Source of the DNA: UBA7957 sp965224675
GTDB lineage: Bacteria > Pseudomonadota > Gammaproteobacteria > Granulosicoccales > Granulosicoccaceae
NCBI GenBank assembly: GCA_965224675.1
Contig: CBDDAA010000002.1
Location: 2,108,001 to 2,172,000 of the forward strand
Reading direction: 5' to 3'
Length of the DNA: 64,000 nucleotides
The notes under the pieces are model-generated. The model ran no database searches. It worked only from the letters and a program-made list of their open reading frames with translations, and was not told where the DNA came from. Below, one piece after another: positions 17,154-25,633 of the stretch. Each line of letters begins with the position of its first letter. The stretch's first letter is position 1. The position numbers and the translations under genes are program-made.

Positions 17154-17380
17154 AAGAATATAGTTTTACAGAAGCACGGCAGCACTTCGCGTCTATATTA
17201 GAAGAGGCAAGAAAAGAAGGTGTCGTTTGTGTGAAAAAAAGAGACGGTGAATCGTTCTATATAAAGCCAGTAATTCAAAAAAAATCACCTTTGGATATTG
17301 AAGGGGTCAACCTTGGTGTGTCTTCTAGTGAGATTGTTGATATTGTAAGAGAAGGTAGAGAAAGGAATCATAATTTTTAA
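17150..17380 (+). CDS. Phd/YefM-family antitoxin
   Basis: 76 residues, N-terminal Phd fold pattern (YSFTEARQHFASILEEARKEG, then CVKKRDGESFYIK) and a loose C-terminal tail that would cover the toxin. Overlaps the PIN toxin gene; the pair forms one cassette. Confidence 0.75.
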   Translation: MKEYSFTEARQHFASILEEARKEGVVCVKKRDGESFYIKPVIQKKSPLDIEGVNLGVSSSEIVDIVREGRERNHNF

Positions 17381-17398
17381 AAGTTATTGCTATCAAAA

Positions 17399-17417
17399 AC
17401 CTAACCAGGCGTTGGGC
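17399..17417 (+). repeat. Collapsed attC (R'' and R' almost fused)
   Basis: ACCTAAC (17399-17405), then CAGGC, then GTTGGGC (17411-17417): both outer core sites are present but the hairpin between them is gone. Likely inactive, so cassettes 1 and 2 would move as one. Confidence 0.55.
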
Positions 17418-17435
17418 TTCATAAAAACACAATTC

Positions 17436-17468
17436 TTGACATATTAATGGTATTGCATATAATACCAC
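17436..17468 (+). promoter_or_regulatory. Cassette promoter with operator, leaderless start
   Basis: TTGACA (17436-17441), 16 bases, TATAAT (17458-17463), then the ATG only six bases later at 17470. The inverted repeat GGTATT/AATACC (17449-17454, 17461-17466) overlaps the -10 box, as in autoregulated TA operons. The transcript would start at or next to the A of ATG. Confidence 0.65.
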
Positions 17469-17469
17469 C

Positions 17470-17895
17470 ATGAGTTATTCAATAGTAATAGATACTTGTG
17501 TATTAATATCGGCTTTACGCTCAAAGAATGGTGCCTCATTTAAGCTTCTGTCGTTAATAGATAGTAAAAAATTTACATTCTACTTATCTGTACCGCTTGT
17601 CCTTGAATACGAAGCTGTGGCTAAACGAATGTCACGAAATTTGGGGCTAACACACTCAGATATAGAGGATATTATTGATTATATCTGCACGACTGGTGAG
17701 CATAGAAAGATACATTTCCTTTGGAGGCCTAATTTAAAAGATCCAAGCGACGATTTTGTTCTAGAGCTAGCTGTAGAAGCGGAGTGTAACTATATAGTAA
17801 CTCATAACATTAAAGATTTTAAAGACATACAGAAATTCAAACTAAAAGCTGTAACGCCACAAGAGCTTCTTCGTAAACTAGGAGAGATATCATGA
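17470..17895 (+). CDS. PIN-domain toxin, COG1569-type
   Basis: 141 residues: IDTCVLISALRS at the start, then EYEAVAKR, ending with ADFVLELA-like and NYIVTHNIKDF, as in PIN_3 family toxins (putative RNases). Toxin first; stop overlaps the antitoxin start (ATGA). Second TA module of the array. Confidence 0.8.
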   Translation: MSYSIVIDTCVLISALRSKNGASFKLLSLIDSKKFTFYLSVPLVLEYEAVAKRMSRNLGLTHSDIEDIIDYICTTGEHRKIHFLWRPNLKDPSDDFVLELAVEAECNYIVTHNIKDFKDIQKFKLKAVTPQELLRKLGEIS

Positions 17896-18128
17896 GCACA
17901 ATAAGTTTAAGGTTGCCTGACTCACTTCATGAAAGTGTAAGGGACTTAGCTAAAGAAGATAACATTTCAATTAATCAGTTTGTAGCTACTGCATTAGCTG
18001 AAAAAATGTCTGCTTTAATTACAGAGAAGTATTTATCTGAAAGAGCTGCGAAAGGAAGCAAGAAAAAATTCAAAACAGCATTATCAAAAGTTAAAGATAT
18101 TGAGCCTGAGACTTCAGATAAACTGTAA
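17892..18128 (+). CDS. Ribbon-helix-helix antitoxin, HicB-C-like
   Basis: 78 residues: TISLRLPDSLHESVRDLAKE followed by NISINQFVATALAEKM, the strand-helix-helix pattern of Arc/MetJ repressors. The basic C-terminal tail probably binds the PIN toxin encoded just before. Confidence 0.78.
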   Translation: MSTISLRLPDSLHESVRDLAKEDNISINQFVATALAEKMSALITEKYLSERAAKGSKKKFKTALSKVKDIEPETSDKL

Positions 18129-18130
18129 TA

Positions 18131-18221
18131 GCCCAACAAGTAGCTCAACGTTGACCATTTTATACGCCGCTTCGTTTCACTACGCAGCCTATAAAATGGC
18201 AAGTTAGCAAGAGCGTTATAT
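18131..18221 (+). repeat. attC2
   Basis: R'' GCCCAAC (18131-18137) and R' GTTATAT (18215-18221) bound a long imperfect hairpin (CCATTTTATACGCCGC pairs with the CTATAAAATGG side). Confidence 0.8.
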
Positions 18222-18236
18222 GCCTCGAGGCTTGAC

Positions 18237-18259
18237 ATGGTACCATAATATGGTACCAT
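18237..18259. promoter_or_regulatory. Twin palindrome before hicA
   Basis: The 10-bp palindrome ATGGTACCAT occurs twice (18237-18246 and 18250-18259), three bases apart, directly upstream of hicA; TTGACA is at 18232-18237. Likely the HicB operator over the promoter. Confidence 0.6.
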
Positions 18260-18265
18260 CCTTCT

Positions 18266-18520
18266 ATGAAGCGCAAGCATCAGAAAACGCTAGAACAAAT
18301 CTACAATCGACCCACTAGCGGTAATATCCCATGGAAGGATATTGAGTCTCTGTTCAAAGCGCTGGGTGCAGATATGTCAGAAAGAGCAGGGTCCAGAATA
18401 GCCGTAGTGCTATTCAATGAAGTCCGTGTATTTCACAGGCCACACCCCTCACCGAATACTGATAAAGGAGCGATAGCCAGTATTCGTAAATGGTTAGAGT
18501 TGTATGAGGTGAAGCCATGA
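18266..18520 (+). CDS. hicA: HicA mRNA interferase toxin
   Basis: 84 residues with the dsRBD-like fold of HicA (DIESLFKALGADMSERAGSR, FHRPHP-containing catalytic His). HicA cleaves mRNA independent of ribosomes. Overlaps hicB by four bases. The start lies only six bases after the operator, so a leaderless message is possible. Confidence 0.88.
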   Translation: MKRKHQKTLEQIYNRPTSGNIPWKDIESLFKALGADMSERAGSRIAVVLFNEVRVFHRPHPSPNTDKGAIASIRKWLELYEVKP

Positions 18521-18849
18521 ATATGATGGAAGTCGATGGTTACAAGGCGAAAATTGAGTACGATCCTGAGCTTGATCAATTCCGAGGAGAGATTCTCGGC
18601 TTGAATGGGAGCGCGGATTTTTATGGTAAAAGCCCTGCAAGCCTTCGAAAGGAGTTTAAAAACTCGCTGAAGGTGTATCTGGAAGTTTGCGAAGAAAAGG
18701 GCATAGCCCCAACAAAAGAATACTCGGGAAAGTTTAACCTCAGAATCCCACCCAGGCTACATAGTGAAATTGCGGCGCGGGCAACAGCTGCTGGCAAAAG
18801 CATCAATCAGTGGGTATCCGAAATTCTCAAACGCTCAACACATGAGTAA
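18517..18849 (+). CDS. hicB: HicB antitoxin
   Basis: 110 residues: partial RNase H-like fold (MEVDGYKAKIEYDPELDQFRG, LNGSADFYG) followed by a ribbon-helix-helix DNA-binding end (LRIPPRLHSEIAARATAAGKS). It neutralises HicA and represses the operon through the twin palindromes upstream. Confidence 0.88.
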   Translation: MNMMEVDGYKAKIEYDPELDQFRGEILGLNGSADFYGKSPASLRKEFKNSLKVYLEVCEEKGIAPTKEYSGKFNLRIPPRLHSEIAARATAAGKSINQWVSEILKRSTHE

Positions 18850-18855
18850 AGCGGC

Positions 18856-18930
18856 ATATAACAAGTCACTCCTGCCGATCGCCTCCGTCGCTGGCGCTCC
18901 TCCGGCGACGGCAGAGTTCAGACGTTATGT
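18856..18930 (+). repeat. attC3
   Basis: R'' ATATAAC (18856-18862), R' GTTATGT (18924-18930). The arms are GC-rich (GCCTCCGTCG...CGACGGC), of a different sequence family from the VCR-like sites further along. Confidence 0.75.
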
Positions 18931-19010
18931 AAGAGCCAGCATATTTGATAAATTAGGAGTGCAATAATTTATCTAGCCAGATAAAATAATCGTATTTGAG
19001 ACAACAGAAT

Positions 19011-19517
19011 ATGAAATGCTACATTATTGCTGGTCCAAATGGTGCGGGTAAAACGACATTTGCAAAGACATTTTTACCAGAAGAGGCATCATGTTTAAAT
19101 TATGTAAATGCAGACCTAATTGCCGAAGGGTTATCACCATTCAAGCCCGAAACAGTTGCTCTCGAAGCGGGTAAGTTATTGCTAAAAAAGATAGATAATT
19201 TAGTCGAAAAAAAGGAATCGTTTGCTTTTGAAACGACATTGAGCGGATTAAACTATATTCGTCGTATCGAAAAGTGGAAAAAGCTTGGTTATGAAATTAT
19301 TTTGTATTTTTTAAAACTACCAAATGAAGAAATGGCTGTTCACCGAGTTAAATTAAGAGTGGCTGAGGGTGGGCACAATGTACCAGAAAATGTAATCAAA
19401 CGTCGATACAAAAAGGGATGGTATAATTTTCAAAGCTATTATAAGCATTCCGTTAATGCATGGGTCGTTTTTGATAATTCTGGGGAAGTACCTCTAATAC
19501 TTGAAGAGTCATTATGA
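19011..19517 (+). CDS. Zeta-toxin-like P-loop kinase
   Basis: About 168 residues from ATG 19011 (a TTG at 18996 is in frame). Walker A GPNGAGKTT near residue 9; NADLIAEGLSP is the zeta-type substrate loop. Zeta toxins phosphorylate UDP-N-acetylglucosamine or related sugars. It overlaps a 49-residue downstream gene that is probably its antitoxin, the opposite order to epsilon-zeta. Confidence 0.8.
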   Translation: MKCYIIAGPNGAGKTTFAKTFLPEEASCLNYVNADLIAEGLSPFKPETVALEAGKLLLKKIDNLVEKKESFAFETTLSGLNYIRRIEKWKKLGYEIILYFLKLPNEEMAVHRVKLRVAEGGHNVPENVIKRRYKKGWYNFQSYYKHSVNAWVVFDNSGEVPLILEESL

Positions 19518-19663
19518 AAGAAAAAATATCATATTCTAAATTCGCCATAGATGCTATGCGTAGGGCTTCAAAAATAGCTCAAAGAAAAGCAACAGAAAAT
19601 GGTTTAAAAGTACCCATTTGGAAAGATGGAAAAATCATTTATTTGGAATCAAAAGAAACATAA
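19514..19663 (+). CDS. 49-aa protein, likely antitoxin of zeta-like toxin
   Basis: Starts within the stop of the kinase gene (ATGA overlap) and ends inside the R'' end of the attC. Sequence begins MKEKISYSKFAIDAMRRASK, helical and basic. No known family, but the overlap and size fit a small antitoxin. Confidence 0.6.
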   Translation: MKEKISYSKFAIDAMRRASKIAQRKATENGLKVPIWKDGKIIYLESKET

Positions 19664-19756
19664 CAATCGCATCCAGCTGACCGTAAAAAGCGTCACATTT
19701 TTTGCGAAGCAAAAAAGTGCGCCCCCTTTTTACGTCAGCTGATGCGGGCGTTAAGC
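19658..19756 (+). repeat. attC4, VCR-like
   Basis: R'' ACATAAC (19658-19664), R' GTTAAGC (19750-19756). First of the dominant family whose arms read CATCCAGCTGACCGTAAAAA and TTTTTACGTCAGCTGATG. Confidence 0.88.
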
Positions 19757-19784
19757 GCAACAAACCAGAAGGATGGGTATAGAA

Positions 19785-20489
19785 ATGAGAACCGTAATAG
19801 TCACAGATTTAACGCGTTTTTCTAAAAAGAAAAATGTTTGTACTGCTGTAATAGATTTATCCACTGGTGAATGCATTAGACCAATGCCATATTTTAAAGG
19901 CGATGTATGTGAAAAATTGAACCTACAGCCTGGAGCGATCTTGAAAGGTAATTTAACGATTAAAAAAGATGCATCTAACCCTCATATAGAAGATGCAACT
20001 TACTCCAAGTTAACATTTGAGGGGCCATCTACATCTGAACAGTTCAAAGCCGTTTTGAATAATTCGCTATCACCTTCTGTATCTAATGGCTTTGGTGTGA
20101 ATTTTAGTGATGGACAGAAACATATACCGATTAATGAAGTCGCAAATTGCTCAATTATTACAATAAATGTTTCTCCTGGTGATATCTCTATTCATGAAGA
20201 TCAGTACAAACCAGGAAAAATAAAGGTAACTATTACAGATCAATCTGGTCACCAGTTTAGATATTTAGCTATTACTGATCTTGGATTTTACGATTATGCT
20301 ATGAAACATCAAAATGATGGGAAGCTACAAGAAATACAAAACTTCGTAAAGTCGCAACAAGAAATATTTCTTAGAATTGGCTTAAGTAGAGAGTTTAAAG
20401 TACCCGATGGTAGGAATGGATATTGGTTACAGGTAAATGGAATATACACTTTTCCAGATTATCAATCTGATATTCGCAGTTACACATAA
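19785..20489 (+). CDS. Dual OB-fold protein, first gene of trio
   Basis: About 234 residues. Start at ATG 19785 gives proper spacing from AGAAGG; ATG 19773 abuts that site. N-terminal segment (TVIVTDLTRFSKKKNVCTAVIDLSTGECIRP in two parts) and later SGHQFRYLAITDLGFYDY fit the dual OB-containing domain proteins often encoded beside DUF488 genes. No signal peptide. Likely nucleic-acid or nucleotide binding; the function of the trio is unknown. Confidence 0.6.
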   Translation: MRTVIVTDLTRFSKKKNVCTAVIDLSTGECIRPMPYFKGDVCEKLNLQPGAILKGNLTIKKDASNPHIEDATYSKLTFEGPSTSEQFKAVLNNSLSPSVSNGFGVNFSDGQKHIPINEVANCSIITINVSPGDISIHEDQYKPGKIKVTITDQSGHQFRYLAITDLGFYDYAMKHQNDGKLQEIQNFVKSQQEIFLRIGLSREFKVPDGRNGYWLQVNGIYTFPDYQSDIRSYT

Positions 20490-20497
20490 GGGGAACC

Positions 20498-20941
20498 CTG
20501 ATTGACATTTATACAATTGGTTTTACCAAAAAAAATGCTGAGACATTTTTTAAATTCATCAAATCATCAAATATAGTAACTTTAATTGATGTTAGACTGA
20601 ACAATGTTTCTCAATTAGCTGGTTTTGCTAAACGAGATGATTTGAAGTTCTTTCTCAAAGAACTTTGTGGGGCGGAATATATTCATGATCCTGATCTTGC
20701 CCCAACTAAAGATATGCTTAATGCATATAAAAAAGGCGACATTCTATGGGAGAAATATGAAGATAAGTTTTTAAATCTAATGTCTCAAAGGCATATTGAG
20801 CGTTCAGTTAAACCCGCACTATTAGATCATGGATGTTTGTTATGTAGCGAACACGAACCACATTTTTGTCATAGACGATTGGTTGTTGATTATCTAAATG
20901 AAAATTCAGAGTATGAATTAAAAGTTAAGCATTTATATTGA
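20498..20941 (+). CDS. DUF488 family protein
   Basis: About 147 residues. The usual IYTIGFTKKNAETFFKF start is present, but no ATG/GTG/TTG: the reading frame begins at CTG (20498) or ATT (20501), eight bases after AAGGGG, so a rare start codon is used. DVRLNN and the terminal LLCSEHEPHFCHRRLVVDYL are family hallmarks. The Cys/His end resembles that of the next gene. Activity unknown; nucleotide or nucleic-acid processing is suspected. Confidence 0.72.
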   Translation: MIDIYTIGFTKKNAETFFKFIKSSNIVTLIDVRLNNVSQLAGFAKRDDLKFFLKELCGAEYIHDPDLAPTKDMLNAYKKGDILWEKYEDKFLNLMSQRHIERSVKPALLDHGCLLCSEHEPHFCHRRLVVDYLNENSEYELKVKHLY

Positions 20942-20942
20942 T

Positions 20943-21548
20943 ATGAATAATATTCTAATTCTTTATCCTCCTAGCTTACAATGTTTCAGTAAGTTCAGTA
21001 GAAAAGTTTCTCGTATTATCGAAAATACTGATAATTACTCAGTGATTTACCCTAATGATCCAAATGGCTTCATTGACACATACTTAAATGATAATGATAC
21101 AAATGCGGATTTGATAAGAAAATCTAATTGGAATGTTAAAGATATTACGCATGCAATCATATTTGATGATGGTGAAGAATTCCCTAAAGAAATAAAAACA
21201 GTAGAAAATTCAAATATCCCACTAAGGATAATTAAAATTGCAATAACACGTGTAGTAAATATAAAGCATGAACCGAAATATAAAAATAAGAAGAGCACAA
21301 TATCTTACGAGTATATCGGACGTGGATCATGTTGGGGTAACCCATACTCAATGTATGAAAATGGTGATGATAGAGATGAGGTCATAAGGAAGTATAAATA
21401 TGACTTTGATCATGAATTATTTCCAAATCATGAAAAATCTGAAATCTATAAACTAGCAGGAAAACGACTTGGCTGTTTTTGTAAACCACAACACTGTCAT
21501 GGCGATGTATTGGCTAATTATTTAAACAGTTGGGATGATGGAAAGTAG
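20943..21548 (+). CDS. DUF4326-containing protein
   Basis: 201 residues. N-terminal about 100 residues have a SLOG/TOPRIM-like look (ILILYPPSLQCFSKF; HAIIFDDG) and the C-terminal half carries DUF4326 (YIGRGSCWGNPYSM, then CFCKPQHCHGDVLANYL). Starts one base after the DUF488 stop. DUF4326 proteins are common in phages and mobile islands with unknown enzymology. Third gene of a three-gene cassette. Confidence 0.7.
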   Translation: MNNILILYPPSLQCFSKFSRKVSRIIENTDNYSVIYPNDPNGFIDTYLNDNDTNADLIRKSNWNVKDITHAIIFDDGEEFPKEIKTVENSNIPLRIIKIAITRVVNIKHEPKYKNKKSTISYEYIGRGSCWGNPYSMYENGDDRDEVIRKYKYDFDHELFPNHEKSEIYKLAGKRLGCFCKPQHCHGDVLANYLNSWDDGK

Positions 21549-21549
21549 C

Positions 21550-21646
21550 GCTTAACAAATAGCTCCAGCGGACAATTCAAAGCGGCACTTGTTTTGCTTT
21601 CGCAAAAACGCGCCGCTTTGAATTGCCGCTGAGCAAGACGTTATGT
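21550..21646 (+). repeat. attC5
   Basis: R'' GCTTAAC (21550-21556), R' GTTATGT (21640-21646); arms GACAATTCAAAGCGGCAC and CCGCTTTGAATTGCC. Same subfamily as the site at 38254. Confidence 0.85.
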
Positions 21647-21670
21647 GTAAAAAGTAATGGAGTGCAGTAA

Positions 21671-22699
21671 TTGAAAATTGAAGAAAATATCATAAGGGAA
21701 ATTCTTCGATTAAATGGAGAATATCTATATCATAGGGAAGGTCAAGAACTTGAATTTAAGGAGCAATTCAATTTAGCGGGGTTAGCTGATTATTTTCGAG
21801 ATTTCGCGGCATTTTCTAATAATCGTGGAGGCTATTTAGTTTTTGGCGTCAAAGATTCACCTAGAGTTCCACATGGCCTGAATGAAAAGAGCGTAGAACT
21901 TTTTCGTAAGATCGATCCGGAAAAAATAACAGGCTATCTTCTTGATCTATTTTCATCCGATATTCATTGGGAACAAGCAGATTTCGAGATAGATGGTAAT
22001 GTGTTTGGGGTTTTTCATATATATGAATCTGATAGTAAACCTGTCATAGCAAAAAAAGATGAAGGCAAAGATCAAACTTTAAAAAATGGAGATATTTACT
22101 ATAGGTATGGTGGTAGAACACAAAAAATACAGTATGCAGAATTGGAAACAATCATTAGAAAGAGGATCGAAAAAAACAACAATCAATGGTTAGATCTTAT
22201 GTCAAAAATAGGGAAAGCAGGCCCTCAAAATGCAGCAATCCTTGACACAGAACGAGCATTAATTGAAAAAGATGATGCAAAGATTCTAGTAATTGATGAG
22301 GTATTAGCTGGAAAGATAAAGTTCATTAAAGAAGGTCAGTTCTCAGAAAAAGAAGGAGCTGAAACATTAAAGCTTGTTGGTGATGTTGTACCAATAGATA
22401 AAGTTGAAGTTATTAAAAAGGTTAAAGAGGATTTAATAAAAGAATATCCTTTGTCAGCTATGGAGCTAGCTCAAAAAATAAAAGAAGAACTACCAAGCAT
22501 AAGTCGAAATAATGTCTGGAAGGTCATTAAAGAGAATGAAATGAAAATAAATTCTGATTATTCTGCATATAACTTCCGTAACAAAATGCAAGAAGACGAA
22601 TATAAAGAAAATGGGACTGTACCATCAGTAACCCCAAATATTTTTAATCACAAAGCTGTAGATTTTATCGTTAATATCTTGAAGGTTGAGCATAGTTAA
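21671..22699 (+). CDS. Schlafen-type AlbA_2 domain protein
   Basis: 342 residues from a TTG start. The N-terminal 130 residues are an AlbA_2/Schlafen fold (EGQELEFKEQFN near 18-29, FAAFSNNRGGYLVFGVKDSP near 40-60, NGDIYYRYGG near 135). The C-terminal half is charged and helical with a predicted winged-helix (SAMELAQKIKEELPSISRNN). Such proteins are tied to nucleic-acid binding or cleavage and sometimes phage defence. Single-gene cassette, its attC broken by an IS91-type element. Confidence 0.75.
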   Translation: MKIEENIIREILRLNGEYLYHREGQELEFKEQFNLAGLADYFRDFAAFSNNRGGYLVFGVKDSPRVPHGLNEKSVELFRKIDPEKITGYLLDLFSSDIHWEQADFEIDGNVFGVFHIYESDSKPVIAKKDEGKDQTLKNGDIYYRYGGRTQKIQYAELETIIRKRIEKNNNQWLDLMSKIGKAGPQNAAILDTERALIEKDDAKILVIDEVLAGKIKFIKEGQFSEKEGAETLKLVGDVVPIDKVEVIKKVKEDLIKEYPLSAMELAQKIKEELPSISRNNVWKVIKENEMKINSDYSAYNFRNKMQEDEYKENGTVPSVTPNIFNHKAVDFIVNILKVEHS

Positions 22700-22710
22700 C
22701 GCATGTATAC

Positions 22711-22717
22711 ACATAAC
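22711..22717 (+). repeat. attC6 R'' half, split by IS91 copy 1
   Basis: ACATAAC just before the IS91-type element. The remainder of an attC resumes at 25179. Confidence 0.7.
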
Positions 22718-23028
22718 GAATAAGGTTAGATTCCTGCGAGGGACGAGCCAGAATCTGAACTGTTTGTTGGACAAGCCCGAGGTAATGGTACTTTAATAGA
22801 AAACATCTTCAGGGGTCTAACATGTATTGAAGAGTGTGGTTTACTACGACTCTCAATAACCAGCCTGGAACATAACCATTGCCGCAAAACGAAGCTAAAA
22901 TTGGCGACAACGTGTGCATTATACACCCATCAAAGCCTAGTGAATCCCACAGGGCGTAATACCTGATTTTTTAGCAGCTGTTCTGGTTTTTTGTATTCGG
23001 TTACATCAGCAATTTATCATCTCTTGTG

Positions 23029-24112
23029 TTATGTGGGTACAAGTGTCGCTAGAGCGGATGGCGCTATCCGGGTGCGGGTGATATGCATCAAAGCCCCACA
23101 ACATTGACAGATAAAGTGGGGTCGTTTTGTAAATAAGGTTAATGTCTTATTTCGGTCAAAGCCGAGCAGATACTGCAACAGCGTAATTGAACATTTACTG
23201 TTAGGGTGTAGAAAGCCAAAGTGACGGGCACGTCGAAAGCCTCTGGGCAGCACGTGCCTGAGAATCAGCCATAAGAATTTGACGCCCGAGACGGTTCGGG
23301 TTTTCATCTGCTGTGTTTTACTGTCCCGATACCGGAAACTGACCTGACCGTCTTTACAAGCCACAATATCCTTCTCCTGGATGACCCCCTTGTAGAGGTA
23401 ACGGCCCAGATAGGTCAGGGCTTTCTCACCCGAGCCAACGGATTTGCAGTTTACTACCCATTTATAGGGAATCTGTACAGGCATGAGCAGACCCGCTTTG
23501 TTAAGGGCAGTCAGCATTTTGGCGCGAAATACCTTAGCCAAAGCGAACTGATTAAACAGATAGGTCGTGTTATCATCCCCGTCTTTGTTCGCCAGAGTCT
23601 ACTGAGTACATCAATAGCGGCCCCCGGCATCACTAAGTGAACATGTGGGTGGTAATCCAGGCGACGAGAATGGGTATGCAAAACCGCAATGGCACCGGGT
23701 ATGCCCTGAAGTTGTTTATCATTTTTAGAGAATGCAAGAAGCGTATGCCAGGCGCACTGGATGAGCAACGCGTAGAGTAATCGCTGATGCTGCCATGCGA
23801 GCGTTCTGAGTTCTGCCGGCAAGGTAAAGGTGAGTAGAAAGTAAGTCGCCGGTACTTGTTTTTTGAGTTGATTGTCCAGCCATCGTTGGCTCTCATGGGC
23901 TTGACAATGTGGGCAGTTTCTATGGCCGCAGGAATGTGGCACAGTGACTTGATAATCGCATTCGGTGCAAGTTGCGATCATTTGCAGAGTGGGGAGGTAC
24001 AGCAGTGCTTCATGGCACCCAGCGCCTTGAAATGAGAGGGCAGGATCTGGCCCTGATGTTGGTTTAAGAACGGAGCTTCAAAGGTTTTGATAATCGATGA
24101 GAGTAAAATCAT
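23029..24112 (-). pseudogene. tnpA: IS91-type HUH (Y2) transposase, frameshifted
   Basis: Start ATG (complement 24110-24112) overlaps the stop of the recombinase gene. Zinc-finger CTECDYQ...CGHRNCPHC and the HUH signature (YHPHVHLV, near 23640) are intact. Two single-base losses at homopolymers break the frame: near 23993 (AAATGA) and near 23570 (ACGGGGATGAT). Both are also in copy 2. Initiates rolling-circle-like transposition when functional. Confidence 0.8.
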
Positions 24113-25067
24113 CTGACGTCCCCCCAATCGACAGAGAAGCCGTTTATCAGTTGATTAATCAATTGTATGGCGTTGTTGTCAGTGTTGGAGGTCAGTTGTG
24201 TATACTTGGAGGTGGTGAGAATGCTGCGATGGCCAAGAATTTTCTGTACTTGCAATAGATCAACGCCGGCTTCGATCAGATGAGTGGCGTAACTATGTCT
24301 TAAGCTGTGAAGCGTTCACAGCTCTATTGCATCCTGCAATCGCTGTATTAGTGCATCCCTGCACGTCATGTTTTTTTTATCCCGCACTGCTCAACGGCCT
24401 TGCGGATAGTGAGCTGAACACCGCCTCGATCGAGGGGGGTAGTAGCATGGCGACTTCCTTTGAGACCGCCATGGCGATTGGGAAACAACAGAACAGGGTT
24501 GCGGTGGACAAGCCAGAAGCGGCGAAGTAAATCAAGTGTTGCCAGTGGTAGAGGAACAAATCTGTCCTTATTGCCTTTGGCGTCACGGATATGAACACGT
24601 TGACGGGTGGCATCGATGTCAGCGATTTGAAGGTTTAGCCCTTCACCAAGGCGCAGCCCCAAACTGTATACAGTAAAATAAAACACCCGGTAACTCAGTG
24701 TATTTGTTGCTTGGAACAATCTAGCGGCCTCTGTCACTGTGACGATATCAGGTAAACGTTTGGCTTTGGGTGGTTTGATCAGATCGAGGTTCACCCAGGG
24801 CACCCGTAAGACGTGCTTGTAGTAAAACTTCAAACCGTACAAATCAAGCTTCACGGCACTCCAGGAATGGGTAGATAGAAGATCGGAGAAATAATCTATC
24901 AACTGTTGTTCGGAAAGTGAATGGATGCGATAAGAAAAATACGCACCGATGCGCCGGATAGCGCGTGCATAGGCGTCAATGGTCTTGGGTCGAAGGCCCT
25001 TGAGCTTAAGGTGTTTAAGATGAGACTGGTAATTTCGCTTGAACTTCGGGTTGGATACTGTTTTCAT
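24109..25067 (-). pseudogene. Tyrosine recombinase of IS91 copy 1, split by insert
   Basis: N-terminal SAM-like domain, then the catalytic Arg in LGLRLGEGLNL, KGNKDRFVPLP, and after a 55-nt insert the HSLRHSYATHLIE box, LGHRS and Tyr of SKYTQL. Some IS91 relatives carry such a gene ahead of the transposase. Without the insert (24313-24367) the protein would be about 300 aa and complete; an extra A in the A-run beside it shifts frame further. Confidence 0.78.
24313..24367 (-). repeat. 55-nt double-hairpin insert in recombinase gene
   Basis: On the coding strand: GTGCA-GGGA-TGCAC (24351-24364) and TTGCA-GGA-TGCAA (24327-24339). It separates GIKKH from LHSLRHSYATHL, residues that are nearly adjacent in related recombinases. 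The same 55 nt with three substitutions is in copy 2. Confidence 0.7.
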
Positions 25068-25178
25068 GGGGGTGTAACCTCAATATTCGTGGTGAATGTC
25101 CCTCTATCAAGAGGGGGTTGGGGTTACACTTTAAATTAAAATGGACGAAGTCGCTTTTATTCTCCGCGCAGCGGCTTC

Positions 25179-25276
25179 GTCCAACAATCGCATCCAGCTG
25201 ACCGTAATAAGCGTCATTTTTTTTGCTGAGGCAAAAAAACCGCCCCTTATTACGTCAGCTGATGCGGGCGTTATAA
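25179..25276 (+). repeat. attC6 regenerated on the right of IS91 copy 1
   Basis: R'' GTCCAAC (25179-25185) is made largely by the IS end; R' GTTATAA (25270-25276); arms of the VCR-like family. The result fits an attC consensus. Confidence 0.75.
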
Positions 25277-25335
25277 GCTCAACCTTTACCCCGCCATCAC
25301 CGCCTTGAAACAATCGCATTAAATGCCTACAATGT

Positions 25336-25348
25336 ATTACAAAGTAAT
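25336..25348. promoter_or_regulatory. Small inverted repeat before RHH-ParE operon
   Basis: ATTAC-AAA-GTAAT, 18 bases before the antitoxin start; probable autoregulatory operator. Confidence 0.4.
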
Positions 25349-25366
25349 CATTTTATGGGAGCTGTT

Positions 25367-25633
25367 ATGGGTGTCACAAGCGTAAGGCTACAACCTGAAA
25401 TAGAAAATCCTTTGGAGGATTTGTCAAAAAAGCTTGATAGAAGCAAGAGCTATCTAATTAATCAAGCAGTTAAAGAATTTCTAGCTAGAAATTCCCTTGA
25501 GGAACAACGGTGGGTTGAAACTCTTGAAGCCATTGATTCTGTCAAGTCTGGAAAATTGATTGAAGAAAAAGAAGTCAATGATTGGCTTGAAAGCTGGGGT
25601 ACGGAAAATGAGCTTGAACCGCCGAATCTATGA
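25367..25633 (+). CDS. Ribbon-helix-helix (CopG-type) antitoxin
   Basis: About 88 residues from ATG 25367, which follows GGGAG by five bases (an upstream ATG at 25355 lacks a site). TSVRLQPEIENPLEDLSKKL then SKSYLINQAVKEFLA is the RHH pattern. Overlaps the ParE gene by four bases. Confidence 0.82.
   Translation: MGVTSVRLQPEIENPLEDLSKKLDRSKSYLINQAVKEFLARNSLEEQRWVETLEAIDSVKSGKLIEEKEVNDWLESWGTENELEPPNL

Larger units (their letters stand above)
22718..25182 (-). mobile_element. IS91-family element with tyrosine recombinase, copy 1
   Basis: About 2.46 kb, transcribed leftwards: tyrosine recombinase gene then HUH transposase gene with an ATGA overlap. Left boundary GAATAAGG directly after attC R'' (AAC); right end contains the hairpin CGAAGTCGC...GCGGCTTCG and finishes GTCC followed by AAC. 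No target duplication, as usual for this family. Bases 22718-24066 are identical to copy 2; beyond that the two diverge. Confidence 0.85.

Noticed and set aside
22726..22926. 66-aa minus-strand open frame in the IS91 left end
   Set aside because: Lies downstream of the transposase in the non-coding end and is seen twice only because the IS is duplicated.
23560..24000. Programmed -1 frameshifting in the IS91 transposase at AAATGA and GGGGATGA
   Set aside because: Possible, but no classic slippery heptamer plus stem was seen, and single-base losses in homopolymers, or sequencing error, explain both breaks.
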